64,000 nucleotides of DNA from DASRIA01 sp963816975 (lineage in GTDB: Bacteria > Actinomycetota > Thermoleophilia > Solirubrobacterales > JBBDJG01). Numbering within the stretch: the first letter of the stretch is position 1; each line of letters begins with the position of its first letter. Below are positions 1 through 7,075 of this stretch, in pieces. The stretch covers positions 1,488,001 through 1,552,000 of the forward strand of contig CAWFMD010000006.1 of assembly GCA_963816975.1 (NCBI GenBank), in the 5' to 3' direction. The notes beneath the pieces were generated by a model. That model saw nothing but the letters and a program-made list of their open reading frames with translations. It was not told the DNA's origin and ran no database searches. Made by a program: the position numbers and the translations under genes.

Positions 1-2
1 GT

Positions 3-782
3 CTGCTGGTCGGCATCGGGTATCTGGTCGGCGGTCCCGGGACCGCTCTCACCTTCCTGTTCGTCGGCCTGGCCATCAACATGGTGATGTTCTGGTTCTC
101 GGACAAGATCGCGCTCAGGATGAGCAAAGCGCGGCCGCTGTCCGAGGAGGAGGCGCCCCGGCTGCACCAGATGGTGCGCGAGCTGGCGCACTCCGCGGCC
201 ATCCCGATGCCGCGGCTCTACCTGATCCCGGCCAGCCAGCCCAACGCCTTTGCGACCGGGCGCAGCCCGAAGCACTCGGCGGTGGCCGTCACGGAGGGCA
301 TCACGCAGCTGCTCAGTGAAACCGAGCTGCGCGGCGTGATCGCCCACGAGCTGGCGCACATCCGCAACCGCGACGTGCTGATCACCACTGTCGCGGCGGC
401 AATCGGCGGCGCGATCACCTGGCTGGGCTACATGCTGCTCTTCATGGGCGGCGACGATGACAGCCCGTTCGGCCTGGTCGGTGCGCTGGCGATGGTGCTG
501 CTGGCGCCGATCGCCGCGACCATCATCCAGCTCGCGATCTCTCGCCAGCGAGAGTTCTCGGCCGACGCCACGGGGGCCCGGATCGCCGGCAGCGCGAACG
601 CGCTGGCCGACGCGCTGGAGCGCCTCGAGGCCGGAGCGAAGGCGATGCCGATGCAGGTCAATGCGGCGGCGGAGCCGCTGTTCATCGTGAAGCCGTTCAG
701 CGGCGGCAGCATGGCCGCGCTCTTCTCGACCCACCCCCCGATCGAGGAGCGGGTGCGCCGGCTGCGCGCCCTGGGCATCTAG
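3..782 (+). CDS. htpX: HtpX-family membrane zinc metalloprotease, 5' end outside window
   Basis: Reading frame 3 is open from the window edge, so the N-terminus lies upstream and the ATG at 81 is only an internal methionine. HtpX proteases degrade misfolded or damaged membrane proteins at the cytoplasmic membrane. The gluzincin motif HELAH sits at about nt 344-358 and is followed by NRD. Two hydrophobic segments follow (around ITTVAAAIGGAITWLG and LVGALAMVLLAPIAAT), then the downstream EFSADATGARI stretch that supplies the third zinc ligand in this family. The C-terminus ends THPPIEERVRRLRAL, typical for HtpX. A strong intrinsic terminator follows 60 nt after the stop, so the gene ends its transcript. 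Confidence 0.93.
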   Translation: MLVGIGYLVGGPGTALTFLFVGLAINMVMFWFSDKIALRMSKARPLSEEEAPRLHQMVRELAHSAAIPMPRLYLIPASQPNAFATGRSPKHSAVAVTEGITQLLSETELRGVIAHELAHIRNRDVLITTVAAAIGGAITWLGYMLLFMGGDDDSPFGLVGALAMVLLAPIAATIIQLAISRQREFSADATGARIAGSANALADALERLEAGAKAMPMQVNAAAEPLFIVKPFSGGSMAALFSTHPPIEERVRRLRALGI

Positions 783-840
783 GACAACAGATCTTCAGGT
801 TCCGGGCTCCGTCGAGCATCGGCAACATGAAGGGGGCTGT

Positions 841-875
841 GGCGGCGGCGCCGGAAGGCGCCGCCGCCCTTTTTT
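841..875 (+). terminator. Intrinsic terminator after htpX
   Basis: A perfect 12-bp GC-rich stem (841-852 with 857-868) closes a GGAA tetraloop and is followed by a run of six T (870-875). It separates htpX from the sulfur-transfer genes. Confidence 0.93.
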
Positions 876-953
876 ATGGGTCCGGGCATTGCTATATTTC
901 CTAAAGCCAGTCGGATTTAAGGTATTTAGCGGCTTCGATCGATAGGAAAGCTC

Positions 954-2168
954 GTGACGTCAGACACGCAGACACGCTCAGGCCAGCAGCTGATCAAGGA
1001 TGCGCGGTCGCAGATCGAGGAGGTCGACCCGTCGCAGGTCAACGACCTGCTGGCGCTGCGCGACTCCAACGGCAACGCGGACCAGGCCCCTGTGATCCTT
1101 GACGTCCGCGAGCAGCAGGAGTACGAGATGGGTCACATTCCCGGAGCCGTACACGTCCCCCGCGGCCACCTCGAGACGCGCATCGAGGCAGCGGTGCCCG
1201 ACCGCAGCCGGCGGGTGATCGCCTACTGCTCGACGCAGAACCGCTCGGCGCTCGCCGCCCTCACCATGCGGGAGCTGCTCGGCTACGAGGACGTCGCGGT
1301 GATGACCGGTGGCTTCACGCTCTGGAAGGACCGCGGCTACGACTTCGACCGGCCGATCGCGCTCACCTCGGAGCAGCGTGAGCGCTACTCACGCCACCTG
1401 CTGATCCCGGAGGTGGGCCTCGAGGGACAGCAGAAGCTGCTCGAGTCCAAGGTGCTGCTGATCGGCGCCGGCGGGCTCGGCTCTCCGGCTGCTCTGTACC
1501 TGGCCGCGGCCGGCGTCGGCACGCTCGGCATCGTCGACAACGACGAGGTCGACCTTTCCAACCTGCAGCGTCAGGTGATCCACAGCAACGAGCGCATCGG
1601 AGTCCCCAAGGTGGAGTCGGCCAAGCAGACGATCGAGGCGCTGAACCCCGACGTCGACGTCGTGCCCCACCCGATTCGCCTGGACCGCGACAACGTGCTG
1701 GACCTGATCCGCGACTACGACGTGATCGTCGACGGAGCCGACAACTTTCCCACGCGCTACCTGCTGAACGATGCGGCGGTGCGTGAGCGCAAGCCGGTCG
1801 TGCACGCATCGATCCTCGGCTTCGATGGGCAGCTCACCACCTTCGTGCCCTACGAGGGCCCGTGCTATCGCTGCCTGTACCCGCAGCCGCCGCCCGCCGA
1901 GCTGGCGCCGTCGTGCGGCGCCAACGGCGTGCTGGGCGTGCTGCCCGGCATCATGGGTCTGCTGCAGGCAAACGAGGTCATCAAACTGGTGGTCGGCATC
2001 GGCGAGCCGCTCGTCGGCCGGCTCCTGCTGTTCGAGGCGCTGTCCACGGAGTTCACCCAGCTGAAGGTGCGCCGCGACGTCGAGGGCTGCCCGACCTGCG
2101 GCGCGGGCGTCGACCTCGAGAACACGGAGTTCGAGGACTACGAAGCACTCTGCGCGGCCGCGGGTTAG
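954..2168 (+). CDS. Rhodanese-ThiF fusion: sulfur-carrier activating and sulfurating enzyme (MoeZ/MoeB type)
   Basis: The 404-residue protein should adenylate the C-terminus of a ubiquitin-like sulfur carrier (CysO, next gene) and then transfer sulfur to it. An N-terminal rhodanese domain (about 40-135) has the active-site loop CSTQNRS with Cys92. An E1-like ThiF/MoeB domain (about 137-390) has the nucleotide loop GAGGLGS at 171-177, zinc cysteines 304/307 and 379/382, and the APSCGANGVLG segment with Cys321 where the family's acyl-transfer Cys lies. The GTG start is preceded by AGGAAAG. The domain order is reversed: mycobacterial MoeZ and human MOCS3 carry rhodanese at the C-terminus. The gene heads the cysO-cysM-mec cluster, which argues for cysteine synthesis, although a MoaD or ThiS client is also possible. 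Confidence 0.92.
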   Translation: MTSDTQTRSGQQLIKDARSQIEEVDPSQVNDLLALRDSNGNADQAPVILDVREQQEYEMGHIPGAVHVPRGHLETRIEAAVPDRSRRVIAYCSTQNRSALAALTMRELLGYEDVAVMTGGFTLWKDRGYDFDRPIALTSEQRERYSRHLLIPEVGLEGQQKLLESKVLLIGAGGLGSPAALYLAAAGVGTLGIVDNDEVDLSNLQRQVIHSNERIGVPKVESAKQTIEALNPDVDVVPHPIRLDRDNVLDLIRDYDVIVDGADNFPTRYLLNDAAVRERKPVVHASILGFDGQLTTFVPYEGPCYRCLYPQPPPAELAPSCGANGVLGVLPGIMGLLQANEVIKLVVGIGEPLVGRLLLFEALSTEFTQLKVRRDVEGCPTCGAGVDLENTEFEDYEALCAAAG

Positions 2169-2180
2169 GGTCCGCGTCCG

Positions 2181-2459
2181 ATGGCAACGGTGAAGATACC
2201 CCCCGTGCTGCGCTCTGCCGTGAGCGGCCTCAGCGAGGTCGAGGTCGAGGGCTCGAACGTCGGCGAGATCCTCAAGGCACTGGCCGGCATGCATCCGGAG
2301 ACGCGGGGACAGCTGTTTGCCGAGGACGGCGCACTGAACCGCTTCGTGAACGTCTACGTGAACGACGAGGACGTGCGCGTGCAGCAGGGTCTCGACACCG
2401 GGGTGGGCCCCGCAGACACCGTTGTGATCCTCCCCGCGATGGCCGGCGGAGCCGGCTGA
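2181..2459 (+). CDS. cysO: CysO-like ubiquitin-fold sulfur carrier protein
   Basis: A 92-residue MoaD/ThiS-family carrier whose C-terminal thiocarboxylate would donate sulfur to CysM. The segment FVNVYVNDEDVRVQQGL and the end VVILPAMAGGAG closely match mycobacterial CysO, which ends in VAGG. Here two extra residues (Ala-Gly) follow the di-glycine, so the carrier may need trimming before activation, or the terminal Gly may itself be used. The gene starts 12 nt after the activating enzyme and is surely co-transcribed. A JAMM protease capable of acting on such tails is encoded 1.1 kb downstream. Confidence 0.92.
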   Translation: MATVKIPPVLRSAVSGLSEVEVEGSNVGEILKALAGMHPETRGQLFAEDGALNRFVNVYVNDEDVRVQQGLDTGVGPADTVVILPAMAGGAG

Positions 2460-2464
2460 ATCGG

Positions 2465-2545
2465 GCGGGTTTTCCTTAGCCGGAGAACCCGGCTGGGAGC
2501 GGGACCCGCTGAGCCGGAAAACCCGCCTGGGGGCGGGACGCGCGC
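2465..2545 (+). repeat. Tandem palindromic element, locus 1
   Basis: Two units with a 34-bp period begin at 2478 and 2512 (AGCCGGA...ACCC). The outer arms GCGGGTTTTCC (2465-2475) and GGAAAACCCGC (2516-2526) are perfect complements. A nested hairpin pairs 2478-2483 with 2489-2494. It shares the TTCC-TTAGCC-GGA core with four other intergenic loci in the window. No T-tract follows, so it is not a standard terminator. Confidence 0.85.
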
Positions 2546-2579
2546 TCCGCAGCCCCAGCAGCACTGGACCCGGCCCCTC

Positions 2580-2585
2580 TATGCT
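2580..2585 (+). promoter_or_regulatory. Candidate -10 box of cysM (leaderless type)
   Basis: TATGCT ends 7 nt before the ATG at 2593, placing the transcription start at or next to the start codon. It gives cysM its own promoter downstream of the palindromic element. Confidence 0.5.
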
Positions 2586-2592
2586 TTTGACC

Positions 2593-3558
2593 ATGTTGGA
2601 GGCAAGGCCCCTGAGGGAGCCGCCGAACTGCTGCCCCGATGTGATCGGTGCGATCGGCGACACCCCGATCGTCGAGCTCAAGCGGCTCAGCCCGAAGCCC
2701 GGCGTGCGCCTCTTCGCCAAGCTCGAGTTCTACAGCCCCACAGGGTCCGTCAAGGACCGGGTCGCCAAGTCGATGATCGAGCGCGCCGAGGCCGAGGGCG
2801 CGGTCGCGCCGGGACAGCGCATCCTCGAGCCCACGTCCGGCAACACCGGCATCTCGCTGGCGTTGATCTGCCGCCTGAAGGGCTACCCGTTCACCGCGGT
2901 GATGCCCGAGAACGTCACGTCGGAGCGCACCGACCTGCTGCGCATGCACGGCGCCGACATCGTGTACTCAGAGGGCTCCAAGGGGTCCAACGGCGCGGTC
3001 GAGCTCGCGCTCGAGATGGCCGAGCGGGACCCCGGCGTCTACATGCCCTACCAGTACGGCAACCAGGCGAATCCCGACGCGCACTACTACGGCACGGCCG
3101 AGGAGATCATCAAGGACCTGGGCGAGGTCACCGCCTTCGTCGCGGGCCTCGGCACCGGTGGCACGCTGATGGGCAACGGCCGCCGGCTGAAAGAGCACGA
3201 CCCAGGGACCAAGATCGTCGCGGCCGAGCCGCTCCAGGGCGAGGACGTGCAGGGCCTGCGGTCACTCGACGACGGCTTCATTCCGCCGATCATCGACCTC
3301 TCGGTGCTCGACCGGAAGATCATCGTCACGAACCGCGACGGGATCATCTGGACGCGCAAGCTGTTCTTCGAAGAGGGGATCTTCGCGGGCGTGTCGTCGG
3401 GTGCGATCGCGTCGGTCGCCGTCCGCATCGCGAACGAGCTGGATGAGGGCAACGTCGTGTTCCTGGTCGCCGACGACGGCAACAAGTACATGTCTGCCGG
3501 CCTTTGGACGAAGTCGATCGACGAGCTCGAGGCGGTCGATTCCACCGTTTGGTGGTAG
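2593..3558 (+). CDS. cysM: CysM-type cysteine synthase (O-phosphoserine sulfhydrylase)
   Basis: A 321-residue fold-type II PLP enzyme. The Schiff-base lysine is Lys54 in PTGSVKDR and the substrate loop is TSGNTG (81-86). Arg223 in GEDVQGLRSLDDGF aligns with Arg220 of M. tuberculosis CysM, which binds the phosphate of O-phosphoserine. This suggests an O-phosphoserine plus CysO-thiocarboxylate reaction rather than O-acetylserine plus sulfide. The C-terminus ends in an aromatic tail (STVWW), comparable to the tail that closes the mycobacterial active site. I chose ATG 2593 over ATG 2581 because 2581 lies inside the -10 box and 2593 gives the mycobacterial length. Confidence 0.92.
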   Translation: MLEARPLREPPNCCPDVIGAIGDTPIVELKRLSPKPGVRLFAKLEFYSPTGSVKDRVAKSMIERAEAEGAVAPGQRILEPTSGNTGISLALICRLKGYPFTAVMPENVTSERTDLLRMHGADIVYSEGSKGSNGAVELALEMAERDPGVYMPYQYGNQANPDAHYYGTAEEIIKDLGEVTAFVAGLGTGGTLMGNGRRLKEHDPGTKIVAAEPLQGEDVQGLRSLDDGFIPPIIDLSVLDRKIIVTNRDGIIWTRKLFFEEGIFAGVSSGAIASVAVRIANELDEGNVVFLVADDGNKYMSAGLWTKSIDELEAVDSTVWW

Positions 3559-3565
3559 CGCCCGC

Positions 3566-3964
3566 ATGCGGATGGCGCGCTCCCTGGTCGACGAGATCGT
3601 CGCGCACGCTCGGCAGGACCTGCCGAACGAGTGCTGCGGCATCGTCTCGACCGACGACGGCAGGGCCGTGCGGGTCTACCGCGCGCGCAACCAGCACCAG
3701 AGCCCGCTGCGCTTCGAGATCGACTCGCGGGACCTGATCCGCATCTACTCGGAGATCGAGGACGCCGGACACGACCTCGGCGCGATGTACCACTCGCATA
3801 CCGAGAGTCCGGCCTATCCCTCCCAGACGGACGTGAACTTCGGCCAGGACTGGCCCGGTCTGATCTGGCTGATCGTGTCGCTCGCCGATCGCGACGCTCC
3901 TGAGCTGAAGGCCTACCGGATCACCGGACCTGATGTTCAAGAGGTCCAGATCACGGTCGAGTAG
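3566..3964 (+). CDS. mec: Mec+-type JAMM zinc protease for the CysO-cysteine adduct
   Basis: A 132-residue JAB1/MPN+ metalloprotease. In the mycobacterial pathway Mec+ hydrolyses the CysO-cysteine adduct made by CysM, releasing cysteine and regenerating CysO. The full JAMM signature is present: Glu22 in NECCG, His76 and His78 in HSH, Ser86 and Asp89 (H-S-H-x7-S-x2-D). The start is 8 nt after the cysM stop, consistent with one operon. The ATG at 3566 yields the usual compact length; no upstream start is needed. It may also trim the Ala-Gly tail of the carrier. Confidence 0.92.
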   Translation: MRMARSLVDEIVAHARQDLPNECCGIVSTDDGRAVRVYRARNQHQSPLRFEIDSRDLIRIYSEIEDAGHDLGAMYHSHTESPAYPSQTDVNFGQDWPGLIWLIVSLADRDAPELKAYRITGPDVQEVQITVE

Positions 3965-3966
3965 CC

Positions 3967-4455
3967 GTGCCCGAGCCGCTCGCATGCCCACGCTGCGCGC
4001 TCCGGTACCCGCTGGAGGAACGGTTCTGCGCCGTGTGCGGCATGCCGCTCACCTACGCGGGGGAGCTGGACGCCGAGCAGGATGCCACGGAGAAGCAGGC
4101 GCGGGCGCGCAAGATCAAGCCGCAGTACGCACGCGGTGACCTGCGCCGGGTCGCCACCGGGCGTCAACAGCCCGAGGCCGAGTTCATCCAGATGCTGCTG
4201 CTCGAGGAGGGAGTCCCCAGCACGCTGCGCCGGTCGGCCGGCTTCGACGTGCCCGACATGCTGGCGGCGGGCCCGCGTGACGTACTCGTGCCCGAGTCGG
4301 GCTTGGCGGCCGCCCGCGACGTACTGCTGCAGAGCGACATCGAGGTGCACGCACCCCGGGTGGTGGGCGAGGACGGGCCCGCGCCGGGAACGGTGCTGGC
4401 CTGGCTGCTGCTGGCGGCAGCCGTCGCCGCCCTGCTGATCTGGCTGGCCGGCTGA
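3967..4455 (+). CDS. Zinc-ribbon protein with putative signal-transducing-type domain and C-terminal membrane anchor
   Basis: A 162-residue protein of unknown function starting at GTG, 2 nt after the mec stop, so translation is probably coupled. An N-terminal four-cysteine ribbon reads CPRC (7-10) and CAVCG. A central region (about 65-125; EAEFIQMLLLEEGVPS, then DVLVPESGLAAARDVL) resembles the small DUF2007 PII-like domain. A single hydrophobic helix ends the protein (about 140-160). Linkage to the cysteine genes is conserved here only by position, and I cannot assign a role in sulfur transfer. Confidence 0.82.
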   Translation: MPEPLACPRCALRYPLEERFCAVCGMPLTYAGELDAEQDATEKQARARKIKPQYARGDLRRVATGRQQPEAEFIQMLLLEEGVPSTLRRSAGFDVPDMLAAGPRDVLVPESGLAAARDVLLQSDIEVHAPRVVGEDGPAPGTVLAWLLLAAAVAALLIWLAG

Positions 4456-4480
4456 CCGTCGTCAGCGGGCCGTGCGCCGA

Positions 4481-5245
4481 CTACGTGACGCGCGCCACGT
4501 CGGGCGCGGGCGTGGCCAGTCGCTCGAGATGGGCGCGCCAGACCGATGCGATCTCGGATGGGGGGCGGCCGAACGCCTCCTCGAGCGCGCTTCGCGGATT
4601 CGCCGCAGGGTGGGTGGCAAGCCGCACGCATGCGCGCTCCCCCTGCTCACGGTGCAACAGGTCGAACAACGTTCCGGCGAGCAGGCCGGCATCGCGCGGG
4701 CCGGGCGGGAACTCCGGCCGGCCGGAGCGCAGGCGCGCTGCGATCGCGGGCCGCAGGAACGGCACCTGGCCGCTGAAGTGCTGCGCCGCGCCCTCCACGA
4801 GCCACGCGACGCGCAGCAGCCGCCACAGCCGGCCCACCCCTACCGGCGGCGGCAGCAGCGGATTGTTGGTACCGATCGCAAGCGCCGTGTAGGCACGCCG
4901 CGGGCTGAGCAGCAGCGCCTGCTCGGAATCCGGCCCAGCGGAGATCTCCCGCAGCGCCGGCGCCGACAGCGTGTGCACCTCGCCCGCGCCGTACCAGCCG
5001 ACCATGTAGCGGCGCGAGGCGCGCGCGGCGACCCGCCGCGCGACCGCCAGCAGCGGGCTCGCGAACAGCAGCTGCGCGGGGGAGTCGTGGAGGATCACGG
5101 TGACCCCGCCCGGGACCCGTGGAAGCAGCTCCTCGAGGCGTGTGCGGTGCTGCTCGAGGTCTTCCAGCACGGCCAGCGCGTCGTCAGCCTGCGATGCCTC
5201 GTGCCGGGCCGTGAACGACAGTGATGGCGTCTCGACCCAGGGCAC
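4481..5245 (-). CDS. Conserved hypothetical protein, possibly a degenerate peptidase-MA-like protein
   Basis: A 254-residue soluble protein. The segment WLVEGAAQHFSGQ resembles the part of gluzincin peptidases (peptidase-MA type) that carries the third zinc ligand, and the preceding text (VTVILHDSP near residue 50, YTALAIGTNNP) has the strand pattern of that fold. However, no HExxH motif stands at the expected place about 15 residues earlier (RLWRLLRVA is found there). If related, it is catalytically dead or diverged. It faces the mec operon convergently, 25 nt apart, and lies just downstream of the DUF1152 gene on the same strand. Confidence 0.7.
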   Translation of the reverse strand: MPWVETPSLSFTARHEASQADDALAVLEDLEQHRTRLEELLPRVPGGVTVILHDSPAQLLFASPLLAVARRVAARASRRYMVGWYGAGEVHTLSAPALREISAGPDSEQALLLSPRRAYTALAIGTNNPLLPPPVGVGRLWRLLRVAWLVEGAAQHFSGQVPFLRPAIAARLRSGRPEFPPGPRDAGLLAGTLFDLLHREQGERACVRLATHPAANPRSALEEAFGRPPSEIASVWRAHLERLATPAPDVARVT

Positions 5246-5260
5246 CGGCCCACACTACCT

Positions 5261-6178
5261 CTACCGGTCGCCTGCGGTGAGCTCGTAGTCGAGCTCCGTC
5301 CGCACGCCCAGGGCATGCAGGCGCTCCTGCGCCTCCTGTAGATCGTGCGCGTCCTGCACCGCGCGGGCCAGCGGTGCGGCGCGGTGCAGCGCGGCCGCGG
5401 GGTCGAAGTAGACGATCGAGGCCCCGAACGGAGTCAGCTCGACGGTCCGGCGGCCACCGCGGATCGTCGTCAAGCCCAGCTCGCCGCGCGCGCAGCGCAC
5501 GGCCTGCGCGCTGGCCTCGGTCGGTATCGCGGCTGCCGCGCGCGCCACGTCGTCGAGGGCGGCCGGAGTGAGCCCTTCGATGGCATGCAGAGCTCCCGAC
5601 GCGGCCAGCAGCGCCAGCCGGCCGAGCAGTTCCTCCAGGGTCAGCTCGCCGTCGCAGCCGGGGCCGAACACCGCACCCAGCACCGCGGCCCCGCGCTGCT
5701 CCAGCAGCGCCCCTGCGGCGAGCATCAGCGCGTCGCACAGAGGGCTGGCGAGCCCCGGCTCCGAACCGGCGCCCAGCACATCCCCGCCGACGTCCACGAA
5801 GACGAACAGATCCAAACCGAGCGCGATCGCCGCCCGCTCCAGGCTCTCCGCGATCCGCGCGGGGCCGATGTTCGGGTCGACCAGCACGGTCGGCTCGCCG
5901 AGCAGCGCGGCCATGCGCGACTCGGCGAACAGGACGCCGTCCTGCGTGCACGTGTCGGGGCCGGCCAGCAGCACGCCCGGAGCGAGCTGCTCGGCGTTCA
6001 TGATCTCCGCGACGGGGCGCGGCCCGGGCCGGGGGTCGATCGGGAGTCGCTCCCAGCTGACGCCGCCCATCACGACGCCGGTTCCGAGTCGGCGGCACAG
6101 ATCGGCGCTTGCCAGCGCGCCGACGACGTCTCCACCACCGCCGATGCCCAGCACCAGCGCGCGCGACGCGGCCCGCAC
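5261..6178 (-). CDS. DUF1152 family protein
   Basis: A 305-residue protein with the family's N-terminal glycine-rich loop ALVLGIGGGGDVVGALA, followed by the acidic DLFVFVDVGGDVLG and the central FGPGCDGELTLEELL. The glycine loop looks nucleotide- or phosphate-binding, but the function of the family is unknown. The stop is 15 nt upstream of the start of the 254-residue gene, so the two probably form one transcript. There are no signal peptide or membrane segments, so it should be cytoplasmic. Confidence 0.85.
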   Translation of the reverse strand: MRAASRALVLGIGGGGDVVGALASADLCRRLGTGVVMGGVSWERLPIDPRPGPRPVAEIMNAEQLAPGVLLAGPDTCTQDGVLFAESRMAALLGEPTVLVDPNIGPARIAESLERAAIALGLDLFVFVDVGGDVLGAGSEPGLASPLCDALMLAAGALLEQRGAAVLGAVFGPGCDGELTLEELLGRLALLAASGALHAIEGLTPAALDDVARAAAAIPTEASAQAVRCARGELGLTTIRGGRRTVELTPFGASIVYFDPAAALHRAAPLARAVQDAHDLQEAQERLHALGVRTELDYELTAGDR

Positions 6179-6219
6179 CGCGTCGTGGAGAGAGCGGTGA
6201 GCCCCGTTCAGGCGATCGT

Positions 6220-6864
6220 TCAGGCCACTGACGCCGCGCCGACGAGCCCGCTCGTCTCGCGGACGACCGCCTCGATGCCCGCGGCCGCGCGCTCGAACTC
6301 CTCGTCGGCGATCACGGGAGTGCCCTCGAAGGGCAGGTCGCGGTCGATCTCGACCCAGGACTTGCAGCCCTCGTACTCCGGGCGGACGCGGACCGTGACC
6401 GGCCGCTGGATCCTGTAGACGCGCAGCAGCAGCACGTGCAGCGGGTGGCGCGGCTTCCAGCGGAGTCGCTTGAACGCATAGTCGGGCGTCCAGATGTGGA
6501 ACGGGCTGAGCGAGTCGACGATCCGGGGGTCGGCCACCTCGTAGTGCTCGTGGACCTCCGCCCAGGCCCTGATCCGCACGCGGTCCGGCTGCTCGATGCC
6601 CCCGTCCTGGATCAGCGCCTTCGGTGGCGGCTCCCCGTCGGCCCAGACACCCTCCTCGAGCGCGCGACGCAGCTCGGGGTGATGGGACTGTCTGACCAGA
6701 TTGTTACGCTGGTGATCGAAGGTGGGGTAGAGGAAGAAGCGGTCGTGCTCGAGTTCGAAGTGCTTGCCCTCTTCCCGGATCCCGCCCTTACGAAGGGTAA
6801 GCAGCTGCTCGCCCTCGGCGAGCGCACGCACGGTAACTGCCCATTCTTTAAACGCAACTGGCAT
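6220..6864 (-). CDS. DUF1802 family protein
   Basis: A 214-residue protein beginning MPVAFKEWAVTVRAL with the hallmark LLTLRKGGI and FELEHDRFFLYPTFDHQ segments, characteristic of DUF1802. Function is unknown. The frame stays open upstream to 7014, but that extension is low-complexity and unlike the family, so I place the start at ATG 6864. The 211 bp between this start and the end of hyuB (6865-7075) contain no gene; they have lower GC than the surroundings and probably hold its promoter. Confidence 0.85.
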   Translation of the reverse strand: MPVAFKEWAVTVRALAEGEQLLTLRKGGIREEGKHFELEHDRFFLYPTFDHQRNNLVRQSHHPELRRALEEGVWADGEPPPKALIQDGGIEQPDRVRIRAWAEVHEHYEVADPRIVDSLSPFHIWTPDYAFKRLRWKPRHPLHVLLLRVYRIQRPVTVRVRPEYEGCKSWVEIDRDLPFEGTPVIADEEFERAAAGIEAVVRETSGLVGAASVA

Positions 6865-7075
6865 TGGTGATCTTGGTGCGTGGGCTGGGATGCCGGGATT
6901 CCCTGCCCCAACGGGCGTCATTCCCCTGGAATGGCAGCACCCGAAACTGGCTCCGCGAGCGGGAAAAAGCGCTCGCGTGCGGCCCATTGTAGGGGCTGGG
7001 CACAAAAGTTCCAAATGTTGATCGGCGAATCAGTCACCCTCAGGTAGCGGTGCCCGGGCGGGATCGCACCGCCGC

